A DNA stretch of 28,302 nt from Schoenoplectus triqueter (GCA_964058805.1 CAXKVV010000627.1:1-28302), one strand, 5' to 3'; shown: positions 1-10,564, numbered from the stretch's first letter. Notes: generated by a model from the sequence alone, not told the origin. A program made the numbers and translations.

Positions 1-246
1 TGTCGGGTCTAGACCCATCGAGTTATTTTATAACATTAAACCTTATACAGAAAAACATAGAGGAAAAGATACGAGGCAAAAAAAGAAAAATAAAAAAACA
101 GAGAAATTTCATGCAGGGAGATCGCGCCGTCAGCCTCCCCATCCACCTCCGCCTGTCCAACAAGAAATTTTTAGGTGATATAATATTTTTAGATATAAGT
201 AGGATGAGGCCAATAGAGAGTGGCAAAAATAATTTATGATAAATAT
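1..246. other. Unassigned DNA at window edge
   Basis: AT-rich DNA with a short GC-richer patch at about 115-160. No open frame here resembles a known protein. The first bases contain the palindrome GGGTCTAGACCC. The feature this belongs to may continue outside the window. Confidence 0.4.
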
Positions 247-366
247 TTATATTATAATATAAAGCATTTAAGAATTGAAGTGTCCATTTTTTATCATAAT
301 ATATTTTTATTATACCTATTTTATCCTTCAATTAGACGGATAATATTTATTTTTGGTTGATCGAAC
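247..366 (+). repeat. Dispersed repeat, copy A
   Basis: This stretch matches the reverse complement of about 8718-8850. Shared words include TTTTTGGTTGATCGAAC at its end and TTTTTATTATAC near 310. Similarity is roughly 75-85% by eye. The match stops abruptly at about 366, where LINE-like sequence begins, so it marks a junction. The repeat family is not recognised. Confidence 0.6.
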
Positions 367-3300
367 ATATGTGATCAAGACTACAATAGCTCTTGGAAGG
401 TGACCTCAATACCAAATTCTTTCATACAATAGCTAATGACAGAAAAAGAAAAAATTGTATATTTTTCATCAGTATAAATAATACAATAATATATGATCAA
501 GACACCATTAGGTCTTATATACAGGAATATTATAAAAAGTTAATAGGAACAACTAATGATATAATATTAACATTAGATATGAATTTGTGGAGTCAAGATG
601 AAAAACTTAATTTAGATCAAAGTAGTATATTAGAAGAATATTTTACACTAGAAGAGATTAAAAAGACAATATTTGACTCTAATGGAAATAAGGCACCAGA
701 CCCAGATGGATTGCCTTTTTCATTCTATCAACCACATTGAGATACAGTTCGACGTGATGTTCTTCAATTAGTCAGCTCATTCTATAATCATCCACTTAAT
801 TTATCTAAATTAAATCATGCAATAATTATTTTAGTCCCTAAAGGCTCTGATTATACTGAAATAGAACAATTTAAATCTATTAGTCTTATTAATTGTAGTG
901 TTAAGTTCATTTCTAAAATCTTAGCTAATAGAATTTTCACTTTAATGAACATACTTATAGACTATACACAAACAACTTTTATACAACATAAAAATATTCA
1001 TGACAATATAATATGTGCTCAGGAAATATTATTCAAAGTAAGAAAGTCAAAAGAAAAAGGAATTATGATTAAGATAGATTTTGAAAAGGCTTTTGACTCA
1101 GTCAACTGGAATTTTCTTGTAGAAGTTTTACAAGCAAGAGGTTTTAGGGAGAAATTGAGAAAATAGATTTATAATTTGCTAGAATAAGGACAAATAAATA
1201 TTTTAATTAATGATAAGCCAACCTCATATTTTAAATGTCAAAAAGGACTTAGACATGGAGACCCCCTTTCTCATTTACTTTTCAACCTTATAGCTGATAT
1301 ACTATCAAAGATCTTAAAATCAGCTCAACAAGGAAGTTTTATAGAAGGATTAGGTAACTTAAATGGTCTCAATATTACACACTTATAATTTACTGATGAT
1401 TTATTAATCTTTCTCAAAGCAGATGAGAGACAATGTGCAGCTCTTAAGTTATTACTTACTGGATTTGAAAATATGTTTGGATTAAAAATTAATTATTCAA
1501 AAAGTGAATTAATCATTTTAAATTTGATAAACCAACTAGCTCATTCTGTAGCAAATATTATAGGATGTAAGATAGGAATATTTCCAATTAAATATCTAGG
1601 AGTTCCTCTACATGCTAAGAAATTAAGAAATAGAGATTGGGAATTTCTTATTAATAAAGTCTAAAAAAATAGATAATTGGAAAGGAAAGTTACTCTCTTT
1701 AGGAGGCAGATTGACGCTTATTAAGTTTGTTTTAAATGTAATTCCTATTTATTGGATGACAATTTTTAGACTTCCTATTAGGATTAGAAATAAAATTGAT
1801 CAATTATGTAGGCGGTTTCTTTGACTTGGAGGTCATTCAGTTAGAAAAAAATCCTATAATTTAGTAGCTTGGGAAATAATTTGTAACAGTTTAGAGCAAG
1901 GAGGTTTAAGAATTATTAACCTTAAATTAATGAATAGAGCATTATTATGTAAATGATTATGGAGATACTACAATGATAATGAAAAAGGTCTGTGGAAATT
2001 AATTATTTTAAATAGATATAGGAATAGAAGGGTCATCACTTACTTATCTCCTTTTTGGAAAGAAGTCTGTAGAGAAAAAAATATATTTGATATTAGTATT
2101 AATAAAAAAAAATAGGTAATGGAGTTAATATATTATTCTGGCATGATAGATGGATTACAGACTATGCTTTAAAATCATATTTTCCTTTACTATATCAGCT
2201 TGCATCTAACAAACAGATTAGTGTGGCTGAAGTAATAAGATTTAATAGATTTTATCTCTCTTTTAGTAGATCTCTTAGTGAAGTATTAAGGCAGCAAGTG
2301 TTATCACTTTACAACCTCTTATCTATGGTTAATTTAAATACAATAAATGACATATACATATGGAGATGGAGTAATTTCGGTATATTTAGTGTAAACTCTT
2401 GTTATAGTTGGATGGACTTTGGGGGAGTCAAAGACTTTATTTTTCATTCAATATGGTCATCATATATACCTTTAAAAATATTTTTTTTATGGCTTGTATG
2501 ACAGAATAAAATATTAACAAAAGATAATCTGGTTAAAAGAGGTTGGCAAGGAGATATACACTGTATTTTTTATAATAATTCAGAAACAATTAACCACCTC
2601 TTTATTCATCGTTCAGTTATAATTTGCTTATGGTCATGGATAGCTAGTTATAACAACTTTTAATTTTCATGTCAAAACATTGAGAAATTATGGTGTATTA
2701 ATGCAGTAATACCATATAAGGATGATAATATTTATGAAATGCTTAGAGGAGCTATTTTATGGATTATATGAAAAGAAAGGAATAATTTAATATTTTAAGG
2801 AGGAAGTTGTAGCAGTATTAGAACCTTGGGAGACAAAGTTATTAATCTGATAAAATATTAGAGTCTAATCGAGGGACAAAACTGCACTAATAATATTCAC
2901 TTAATCATACCATCTAATATTGATTCTTTATCTATGTAGATTTTAGAGGAAAATTTAAGACTAGAGCAATCTGAGGTGGAAACCGAGGATTTGTTTGGAG
3001 AAGAAATAGAACATCTAGTAATTGATTATTATCTAGATAATGGTGCTAATATAATCTAGTTAAGTACTCTAAAATTTAGATGGCTTATCTGTCAATATTG
3101 GATATGGTATGCTTCTCTTATTTTGAAGCTGGTGTGTTGATCATTTTGCGGTAAGGAGATTATGCAAATTGGGTTTGAAGAGAAGTTTGGAGAGGTTTAG
3201 TTCTTGAAATTTCTTTTGTTGATGTACTGTGAGCAAACTTTGATAAACTTTTCCTGATATTTCTATTAATTTTTGATTAGTAGATGTAAGTGCCTATGGT

Positions 3301-3369
3301 ACCGGGCTGTGGTACCAATTGGACAAGGTTTCATTATGAAACAGGTGATATTTCACTCTTTAAAAAAAA
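367..3369 (+). mobile_element. 5'-truncated L1-type LINE (non-LTR retrotransposon)
   Basis: The element codes for the reverse transcriptase and C-terminal zinc-binding region of a plant L1-clade LINE. The upstream ORF1 and the endonuclease domain are missing, as expected when target-primed reverse transcription stops early. The 5' junction is near 367-371, just after a dispersed repeat. The 3' end is placed at the A run at about 3363-3370. The 3' untranslated part carries GTGGTACC-type sequence and ends in a short oligo-A, typical of plant LINEs. GTGAT occurs at both edges (371-375 and after the A run) and could be a very short target duplication, but this is weak. The coding part has many stops and a frameshift, so the copy is dead. 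Confidence 0.85.
375..3059 (+). pseudogene. LINE reverse transcriptase / zf-RVT pseudogene
   Basis: Translation begins inside the linker before the reverse transcriptase (LEGDLNTKFFHTIAND at 393, canonical EGDxNTKFFH). Recognisable blocks are NKAPDPDGLPFSFYQ (690-735), KIDFEKAFDSVNW (1072-1110), the GLRHGDPLS block (1246-1270), the catalytic FTDDLLIF at 1389-1412, and IKYLGVPLH (1588-1612). The frame shifts in an A run near 1655-1670. It then continues through LSLGGRLTLIK and a zf-RVT-like region (IWRWSNFGIFSVNSCYSW at 2358-2411; ILTKDNLVKRGW near 2511-2546). In-frame stops lie at 387, 738, 1164, 1185, 1386, 1822, 1954, 2499, 2769, 2796 and 2937, and the frame ends at 3057. Most sit where the family has Trp or Gln. 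The two catalytic aspartates survive, but no full-length product is possible. Confidence 0.88.
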
Positions 3370-5271
3370 GTGATGATGTGCTATATATTTTTCTGTTCTA
3401 ATTCTTTTTAATAAATCAAACCCAAAAAATAACTATACCGCTCAAGCAATACTTCAAAGGTTTAAATGCTGACTGCTGATCAAAAGGTTACTGCAGAAAA
3501 AATATCAAAGCTAGAATTACATCAGGAAGCCAACATATACGAATGTGTAATGATGAATGGTTAATACAAAAATCTGCACAATTTATGGGATATCTATTAA
3601 AATCAGTACCTCTTGGTTTCAATTATTCATATAATTAATCAGCGGAGACCTTAGCTCTTGTAAAAAAATGCCAGAAGTTGAAACATGACATCCTCTTTTT
3701 CAGGACACTCTACATCTACACTAGATTCCAGTACCCAATTGCAATAGGGTAGAAGCTTTTACACTCAACACCTACACGGCTACAGTACTGCACATGCAGA
3801 CTACCTGGACTGCTAGTGGCACCTATCCTTCTTTCTGTTCTTGACCATTAATAGTTTCACATAACCTGCCTGTTGTCACTGTTCACCGATATTTCCTCAT
3901 AGGGAAATAAGCAAAGTAATCAGAGAAGAAACAATTACCAGATTATAGAAGAAAGGCATACAATTTTAGCACTCACAACCTATGAAACCTTTAGCTAAAT
4001 GTCAGATGATTAAAAAAGGCAGTAGTAATTTATGTTTGCATGCATTTTTCTATTTATTAGACATATAATTAAAATAAGAGTGACATATATCAACCAAAAA
4101 ATAGTAACATTATTCTTTTATTTAGTTTAATGCTATTCCAAGATTCCTTATGATGACTCCATTTTGTAGACATGCATGTACTTATGATTAATTTTAGTAT
4201 GAAATGGTCCTTATTCTTAGCAGTAGTAATGACCATTAAACTGTAGTATGCATAAATTACGCTCCAAATAATTACATAAATTTCTTTCTAAAAAAAATAA
4301 AGAGAGAATACGGTACAGGTTAAATATGATGTGATCAAGGAAACGTAGCTTAACACAAAAAGAGTTGTCAACAAGTCTCAACGTATACAATTACAAGGCA
4401 TGAATACAGCAGACTAAGCAGGCTTTTCTTATGTGCAATCTAAGATCAAGCTTGTGATAAAAAATATTCTTCATCCTATTTCTGCTTTCATCTATAAAAT
4501 ATTTATTTAATCGTTTGAAGGATCTAGCTAGCTGCTGCAATGTTACATATGTATACTGAATATGAAAATAAATCAATCATATTGACAGATCTATCAGATC
4601 AAGTGCTGCCTGCAGTATGAGTTCTCCAAAAGTGAGCATCTTAATTAGCAAAACCTTACCAAAATATATGCACTGTAGCACTCCAGCTCGGCAGTTCCGA
4701 TCTAATAATGCCTGCCAAATATATACTAAGTATCAGTAGATAGCATATATAGCAAATTTATTTTACTTGGTAAAAGTATTACCAATGTTTGCGTGCTTTA
4801 TGTTGTTCATTTAAAATTCAGTTTTACTAAAAAAAAGGTTAAATAGTAGATTTTGCTTTCGGTTATATATTAGCACCAATAATAAAATAACAATTCTAAT
4901 ACATTTTCCATAAATAAGTTAACTTAGAATATTCTAATTTTCATCGGAAAATATAATCCGAGTTAACTTATCTTAAAATTCCTGTTTTTAGATGAAAGTA
5001 CAAGACGAACATTGCAGAACTACAGTGAAAAGAAACCCAACACCAAGCGAATGCAGAACCCAAAGAGGAATATAAAAAAAAAGAAAAAAAACACAAGTGA
5101 TGAGTAGCAACTTTTTTGACTTCTTGTCAGAGAAATAAACAAAGTGCAGACTCAACAAGTCAAAAAACCCCATCATGACGCCAATCTGCGATTTGCCTTT
5201 TCTGATAATTAAAACACAGTAGCATGTTAGAAAGCATGAAAGAACATACTCATGAACGGAACTGATCACTT
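3370..5271. other. Unassigned region downstream of MIR166
   Basis: No protein gene is recognisable on either strand. Because a strong splice donor leaves the MIR166 exon at 5274 on the - strand, downstream exons of that non-coding transcript could lie here. Candidates are a possible acceptor before 5019 (CACTGTAG preceded by a pyrimidine run) and a 52-nt block at 4660-4711 flanked by AG and GTAAGG. An 11-bp perfect inverted repeat (ATAAGTTAACT) lies at 4914-4924 and 4961-4971. Confidence 0.35.
4660..4711 (-). other. Candidate non-coding exon (52 nt)
   Basis: On the - strand this block is preceded by TTTGGCAG and followed by GTAAGG, the best-looking acceptor-donor pair in the interval downstream of MIR166. 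It is somewhat more GC-rich than its flanks. No reading frame through it joins to a recognisable protein. If it is an exon, it most likely belongs to the pri-miR166 transcript. This is inference from splice-site form only. Confidence 0.2.
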
Positions 5272-5274
5272 ACC
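5268..5274 (-). other. Splice donor downstream of the miR166 hairpin
   Basis: On the - strand the sequence reads CTG then GTAAGTG, a near-ideal plant 5' splice site, 57 nt past the hairpin base. The exon would end at 5274. Introns 3' of the hairpin are common in plant primary microRNA transcripts. Confidence 0.5.
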
Positions 5275-5340
5275 AGAACTAGATTGAAATTGAAAAGGAA
5301 AAGAGCTCGTGCGGATCAATCAGTTGGATGCCTTCCTTAG

Positions 5341-5361
5341 GGGGAATGAAGCCTGGTCCGA
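5341..5361 (-). ncRNA. miR166: Mature miR166 (3p)
   Basis: The 21 nt on the - strand start TCGGACCAGG and end CATTCCCC, matching the standard plant miR166 sequence at every position as I know it. The 5' U favours AGO1 loading, and miR166 is known also to be bound by AGO10. It lies on the 3' arm of the hairpin. Confidence 0.93.
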
Positions 5362-5376
5362 GATCTCACTGCTCAA

Positions 5377-5401
5377 AGAGAGAGAGAGAGAGAGAGAGAG
5401 A
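5377..5401. repeat. (AG)n microsatellite in the miR166 loop
   Basis: Twelve AG units plus one A on the + strand, read as TC on the transcript. It lies between the star strand and the mature strand, directly next to the star. Slippage would change loop size without touching the duplex. Confidence 0.95.
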
Positions 5402-5422
5402 CCTCGAGCCAGACAACATACC
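5402..5422 (-). ncRNA. miR166* (5p) strand
   Basis: The 21 nt on the - strand read GGTATGTTG at the start and TGGCTCGAGG at the end. The common miR166 star begins GGAATGTTG, so there is one A-to-T change, which produces a T:T mismatch against the mature strand. Confidence 0.88.
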
Positions 5423-5423
5423 C

Positions 5424-5468
5424 CTAAAGAAAAGGCTTCCGATCGTCTTCCTCCATTCTTCTTCTCAT
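5424..5468 (-). other. Short ORF just 5' of the miR166 hairpin
   Basis: A 14-codon frame, MRRRMEEDDRKPFL then TAG, begins at 5468 and ends inside the base of the hairpin. Primary microRNA transcripts can encode small regulatory peptides (miPEPs), usually from an early ORF in the 5' leader. Another short ORF (MNKSRVSNKSRR) lies just upstream. There is no evidence of translation. Confidence 0.15.
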
Positions 5469-7900
5469 CTCCTAGATTTGTTAGATACACGAGATTTATT
5501 CATGGGAGCATCTTATTTGGCTTTGGAAAGAGAGAGGGCACGAGAAAGCAGAGAGGAATTGGTGATGATAGGTGAAATGATTATCTTCGGGGTCATACCT
5601 TTGAAGGCAAATTCCTAAATAAAACAAGCAATGTGACATTTGCAGTCATGACCTTGAACATTTTTTGAGCGTGCACAATAATTATTTTGCGGGTGCATTC
5701 GAAAAGTTTTGGGCTGGGGAACTTAATATACCATATCTTTTTTTCTTAACATATTTGATTTGAAAGATAAAAAAATAATATAATATTGTAATAAAATAAG
5801 AATATACTAAATCATCTGAGAAAAATTATATATTTAGTTTCTAAAATGTTAACTAATTAGGATGAAATAGAATTTAGTTCAATTCAAAATATAAGATAGA
5901 TTACACAAAAATAACAGTAATGACTAACAGGACAAAATTATTATTGAAGTTTTTAATACTGAACATAGTATATTCAAATATGATGACGTACAAAATAACA
6001 AGTAATTTTTATTTAACTTTCACATAGATTTGAGTAAGGACAATTATCACATGCATGCATGAGCATAAACATTTTATCATGCATTGGATAAATACAAAAA
6101 TGTACATGTTGGACAGTGATCACATGAGCAAATTCCGAAACTACATCTGTCGAGTCAAATACATGAGAATGAATATCAAGATGTATATGTTGCATTATTA
6201 AAGTAATATATTAATTTAATAATTTAAAGAAATATGCACATATCATGCTTCAAATAAAGATTTTATTTTTAAAAAGCGATATGTTGATTTCAGAATTTAT
6301 TTTCTTTTGAATGTCTCTCAGAATAATTTAATTCGCATCTTATATATATTGATAGAGAGAGGAGATCCGAATGTTTATATATATTATAATAATTTATATC
6401 TATATAATATATCCCTAGCTAATATTATATTCGTATTAAACTATTTTCTAGAATATTTTCGCTCTTGAACTGAATATTCGGAGTCGTTCATGAATTTACT
6501 TTTTCAGAAAAGCAATAAAAATTATCCTAGGCTTCAAGCGATCACAGTCACACAACGATGAGAAATATGAAGGTTATTTAAGAAAAAATAGTAAGCTAAA
6601 TAAAGAAAAAGAAAGAAGCGGGCAGCGGGCAGCGGGCAGCGGGCCGCGGGGCAGGGTAAGGCCCGACAGCTGTGACGCATTTATGAGATATGCACAGCAC
6701 GACCGCGTTTGAAGTCTCACATCACCGTTTGTTTAAATTTGAACGGCCGAAATTGTTTCGGGGAATGGAGCGCAAAGCGCATCAAACCCTAATAATAAAT
6801 ACATGTACGGGGCCGGGCGAGAGCATCTCTGGATTAAACACTGTCCCATGTCACTGATCGGATGGCCCCACGCCCCACGCCCCCACCCCACCAGCAACCC
6901 AAACAGGTCATCAAATAATACAAGGACTTGTGAGATGTGTCATGCGTTGTTCTAGGAAGCTGGAACAAAGAACCTGATTCCCTCAAGTCCTGACTCCTCA
7001 GCTCTTCTTCTCTCGCAATAAATACCTCCAATTTATGTTCAAGTTGCATAATTGAGTGTATTCCAGGAATAGAGAAAGAGTCGATAATAATTCTAACTCA
7101 GCCCTGTAAGGATTTGATCTCTAAATCTCTACAGACTACAATGGAGGACAATATCACTACTTGCTTGTCGGGATTACCAAAGTAGCTCGGATAAATCGGA
7201 GGAGAATATATATTAATATTATATAATTTGTTTGGATGCGGCCGTGTGGGTACCAACTAATGCCCATTAATGGTTCAATCTCCAATGGTCCAATGGTGAC
7301 TGGTCTAACTCTAATGCATAGCAGAGGACAGCCGAAACAGCAAACAGCACGTAACTGTCTTTTCATCCTACAATTTTGACCCGGAAGTGGAACTGCCTTT
7401 TGTGAGTTGAGTTGTGACAAGGCTCGTACGTTCATGCACAAATTTATTTTTTTAAAACTTAATGCGATTACTTAACGACCTAAAACTAAAATTAAGATAT
7501 ACAAATATGTCTATAATTTCTATCGTACCCGACTTCAACAGCTTTTGAGTCATGTACAATCCACTATGACTGAAACCACCATATCTTATTGCAGTTGCAC
7601 CATGCATTGAATGAACAACTACAACAACAATAAGAAAAAGTATATTAATATAGTATACGACGGTCTTCTTTGAAGCAGGTATATCTAACCATCTATTTCA
7701 TAACCGGAATTAGCTTAAAAAACACCCATTCATTAATTCAAAGAAAAAGTAAGCAGTATAAAACACGAGTACGGAGTACATTTTCTCCATTAATCGTATA
7801 TTTTAGGATCCATGTTGCTCAAAGAGAACTATTTTACCAAAATAATCATCAATTCTTGTAATGATACCCGGACTTCCATCCCATCTATCAGACTTTGACG
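5469..7900. other. MIR166 leader and probable upstream region
   Basis: About 5440-5620 is TC-rich on the - strand, as expected of the pri-miR166 leader. A possible TATA element on the - strand (GGTATATTAAG) lies at about 5723-5733. Beyond it the DNA is AT-rich, with CATGCATGCATG (RY-type motif) at about 6051-6062, a GC-rich tandem repeat at 6618 and a GC-richer patch at 6640-6990. Short open frames here (for example 6013-6195, 6834-7049 and 7157-7441 on the - strand) resemble no family I know. Confidence 0.4.
6618..6645. repeat. 7-bp GC-rich tandem repeat (GCGGGCA)n
   Basis: Three exact units followed by a partial, diverged unit, standing out in AT-rich DNA. It merges into the GC-rich stretch up to about 6665. 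The G runs on the + strand may favour unusual DNA structure. Confidence 0.9.
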
Positions 7901-7902
7901 GT

Positions 7903-7940
7903 GACTTTTGTATTTAATTATCTAAATAATTTTAATTTTA
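7903..7940 (+). repeat. Dispersed repeat, copy B (partial)
   Basis: The core TTTTGTATTTAATTATCTAA and flanking bases match the reverse complement of about 8838-8875 almost exactly. The match ends where the foldback element begins, suggesting that element landed in or beside this repeat. Confidence 0.6.
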
Positions 7941-8287
7941 ATAATGACAGTGATAAAATCAAAATTTGAAAAATATGAATGACAATGCGTCACAGGTAGT
8001 AGCGCATTGCAAATGCGTCGCTAAGATTGACGCGTTTTCACTCTCATTGGCATATTTCCTATTTTTTTATCTTCACCGATTAAATGCTTAAAATTTTGAA
8101 ATGTGGAACTAGCGTCCAACGTCACTCTGTGTGGCGTTGATTGCATTTTTTAGAAAAAAGTTAACTAAAAATAAAAAAATGAAAAGACGTCACTAATAAT
8201 AGCGTCTTTATAAAAGCGTCGCTGTCAGTGGCACGTTGCTATTCATATTTTTAAAAATTTAATTTTATCACTCTTATTATTAAAACT
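7933..8287. mobile_element. Foldback / MITE-like element with ~60-bp inverted arms
   Basis: The left arm (7933-7993) and the right arm (8227-8287, reverse complement) share GTGATAAAAT and AAAAATATGAAT in the same order and spacing. Identity is about 75-80% by eye. The interior has no coding capacity but repeats the word GCGTC many times (for example at 7986, 8015, 8113 and 8215), sometimes as GCGTCGCT. No clear target duplication was found, so the superfamily is open. The length of about 355 bp fits a MITE. Confidence 0.6.
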
Positions 8288-8717
8288 AGCAATATAGCCT
8301 CACGTTGCAGCGGACTCTTTTCTTTAAACACGAAAGTATTATAAGATAAAAATATTCACATTTAACTAATAATAAATTATAAATTCACCAAATTATAGAG
8401 AAAATCTATAATAAAAATTATATTTAATCTTGGATGAGATTTTCTGCACAATATGAGTTAATGATTCATGGTGTTTATGGTAAATAAAAAAGTGAGTTAT
8501 TCCAGCATATATTATCACCATTAATTTATTACCAAACATGTACAAGGTTGCTAATCATAGCATACTTTAAGACTTAAATCAATTTTTTTATATTATAACA
8601 TAAATAGAAAGATATTGAGTATTCTAATTTGAAAATCATGTGGATAAATGGAAATAATAGTATAGATGGGAAGGAAATGAAGAGAAAGAAGGATCAATGG
8701 ACACAATTAAATGCGTT
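8288..8717. other. Unassigned AT-rich DNA
   Basis: No gene, RNA or clear repeat was seen. The reverse complement directly continues dispersed-repeat copy C, so part of it may belong to that repeat. Confidence 0.4.
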
Positions 8718-8880
8718 CGATCAACCAAAAATAGATATTATCCGTTTAATTAAGGCATAAAATGAGTATAATAAAAAAATACCATGACAAAAAATGAACC
8801 CTCCAATTTTTACCTGCTTTACATAATAGTATAAATAAATTAGAATTATTTAGATAATTAAATACAAAATTCACTGATAC
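8718..8880 (-). repeat. Dispersed repeat, copy C
   Basis: Read on the - strand, this matches copy A (247-366) over its downstream part and copy B (7903-7940) over its upstream part, so it is the longest copy in the window. The - strand frame at 8746-8997 across it resembles no known protein. Confidence 0.6.
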
Positions 8881-10100
8881 TTTGATCACTCCATGTGACG
8901 GGATCACGAAAAAGCCAGAGACATTAATTAGTTTATTCTTTACAAATCTTAACCAGTATTTATTTCTGTTGAAATGAACTCGGCAAGATCTCAACATAGA
9001 TCACAAGTAATATGTCGAAAATTTCATGTTATGAATATTTTTTTCCTTTCAATAGTAAATTTGTTTTTCTTTTAAAAAATTAATGGTAGCTCCAGTATTT
9101 GTTAATTTCAAATTAATTTTTCGTTATTTGGGATGAGATCACATCACTGGTGTCGTGGACATGCTGTTCTTATTGTTCTTAAGAGTAAAATAGTTAACTG
9201 AGGTATTTCGTTAGTACAGAGAACTTTTTCCTTTGCTTCTAAATTGCAGTTAAATATTTCTTTCATATCCGGAATGGTCAATAATCCGAATCGTATAATG
9301 TGGTGATACATTCAACTGTTCAAAAACCATGCCACTTAATAATTGTTCGATCCTCCTCTTTTGGAAGAGAGGATGTGGAAACATCGACACAAGGTCGGTT
9401 GCCAAGTTGAGTGTTACGAGTACCAGTTAATGAAAATTGCTAAAATAAAAAATAAAAAAAATTTGAAACTCAGATGCATAGTGATTTTGGAAGAGCACGA
9501 ATGGCCATGTTTGCATTGCAGTTATCTGTCGCTAATTAAACAAAGAGGTGCTTTACCAGTGCCATAGCTACTACTGCCTCGTGTTAAATCTGGCCTCTCA
9601 ACCAGTAGCCTCGCCCTTTCTCCTGGGATGTCAGATTTCCTTCTATATTTTATGAATTTCAATGATTCAAATCTCATGTCGCACTGAGTAATCATAAATC
9701 CATGAAATAAGAAATAATTGGAAGAAAACTATACGATAAATCTTGTAGGTTTTCTATTAGCAGGCCTAGACTATGCATAAATTAAATCGATTTTCTTTGA
9801 TCCAATTTAGGCCCAGAATGGACATTTACTGTTGTTTTCCTCCTACATTCCTACAGTCTTACTAAAAGGATTCAGAAAATTAATGCACCGCATGACATCA
9901 GCTACTGTTCCCTATAAGTATCAGTATCAGATCAGAGGAATCCAATCCAACAGTCTGATAATATACCCCAAATCGGATTGCTCAGTATAGCCTATTCTAC
10001 ATTCTAGAGCAATAATAATCCCACAACTAGCATCAATCAATTACAGTAAATAAGTCTGGTGTTTCCAAAACATAGTTCTATTAATTTCTTCCATAGACCT
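8881..10100. other. Unassigned region 3' of the DUF604 gene
   Basis: AT-rich DNA. An open frame at 9343-9567 (+) is free of stops for 74 codons, but it resembles no family I know and has no clear splice context. A - strand AATAAA at 10102-10107 is a candidate poly(A) signal for the gene to the right, about 460 nt after its stop. Confidence 0.35.
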
Positions 10101-10564
10101 TTTTATTGTGCTGAAAAATATCAAGCAATACTTTTCTTCTCTTATTATTTTTACCCCATTTTGTTTTTTGACAGAAGTACCATCATTTCTCATATAAACA
10201 AAGTTAGTACAGATTCAGACAGATGCCAGTATGTACCAACTGCAAACATTGTGATCATGCACCAAACTTGTCTTATTGAACTTGATTTCCATAAAATATA
10301 ATCACAAGCAGCTATTCTACAATCATCTAAATGTCAAAACAAAATAAACAAACAATATGAGGTACAAATATTCTCTGAACACATCTACACAATTAGAATT
10401 CTCCAGATTAGATTGTCATCACGCCAGTAAAATGTTGGCTCTCGCACAGAAAATTGAAAATTTTGCCCCCCCAGTTTTGACAAATATGTTCCTATTAACT
10501 ACATAACCTTACAAGTTTCACTCCATAATTTCGTAATATACAATCAAATTAAAACTTGTTCCAG

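Larger units (their letters stand above)
5331..5435 (-). ncRNA. MIR166: pre-miR166 hairpin (MIR166 gene)
   Basis: On the - strand this is a stem-loop with the miR166 star on the 5' arm (5422 to 5402) and mature miR166 on the 3' arm (5361 to 5341), the arrangement in all plant MIR166 genes. miR166 guides cleavage of HD-ZIP III transcription factor mRNAs that control meristem, leaf polarity and vascular pattern. By hand pairing, the lower stem joins CTTTAGGGG to CCCCCTAAGG with one bulged C. The duplex has the usual few mismatches plus a T:T mismatch next to the G run. The roughly 40-nt apical part holds a TC run that can pair with GAGATC below the mature strand. A canonical splice donor follows at 5274. 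The mature sequence is unchanged, so the gene is probably functional. Which family member it is cannot be told. Confidence 0.93.

Noticed and set aside
5309..5618. Two + strand open frames of 88 and 96 codons rich in Arg-Glu repeats
   Set aside because: They are antisense to the MIR166 hairpin, and the Arg/Glu run is just the AG microsatellite translated.
7157..7441. 94-codon - strand frame as a gene
   Set aside because: No family resemblance, and nothing around it looks like an exon.
9343..9567. 74-codon + strand frame with several Cys and Trp
   Set aside because: No family recognised, no splice or promoter context, and an A-rich Lys run in the middle; kept only as a note in the unassigned region.
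10059..10301. 80-codon + strand frame
   Set aside because: It is antisense to the probable 3' UTR of the DUF604 gene and has no recognisable domain.
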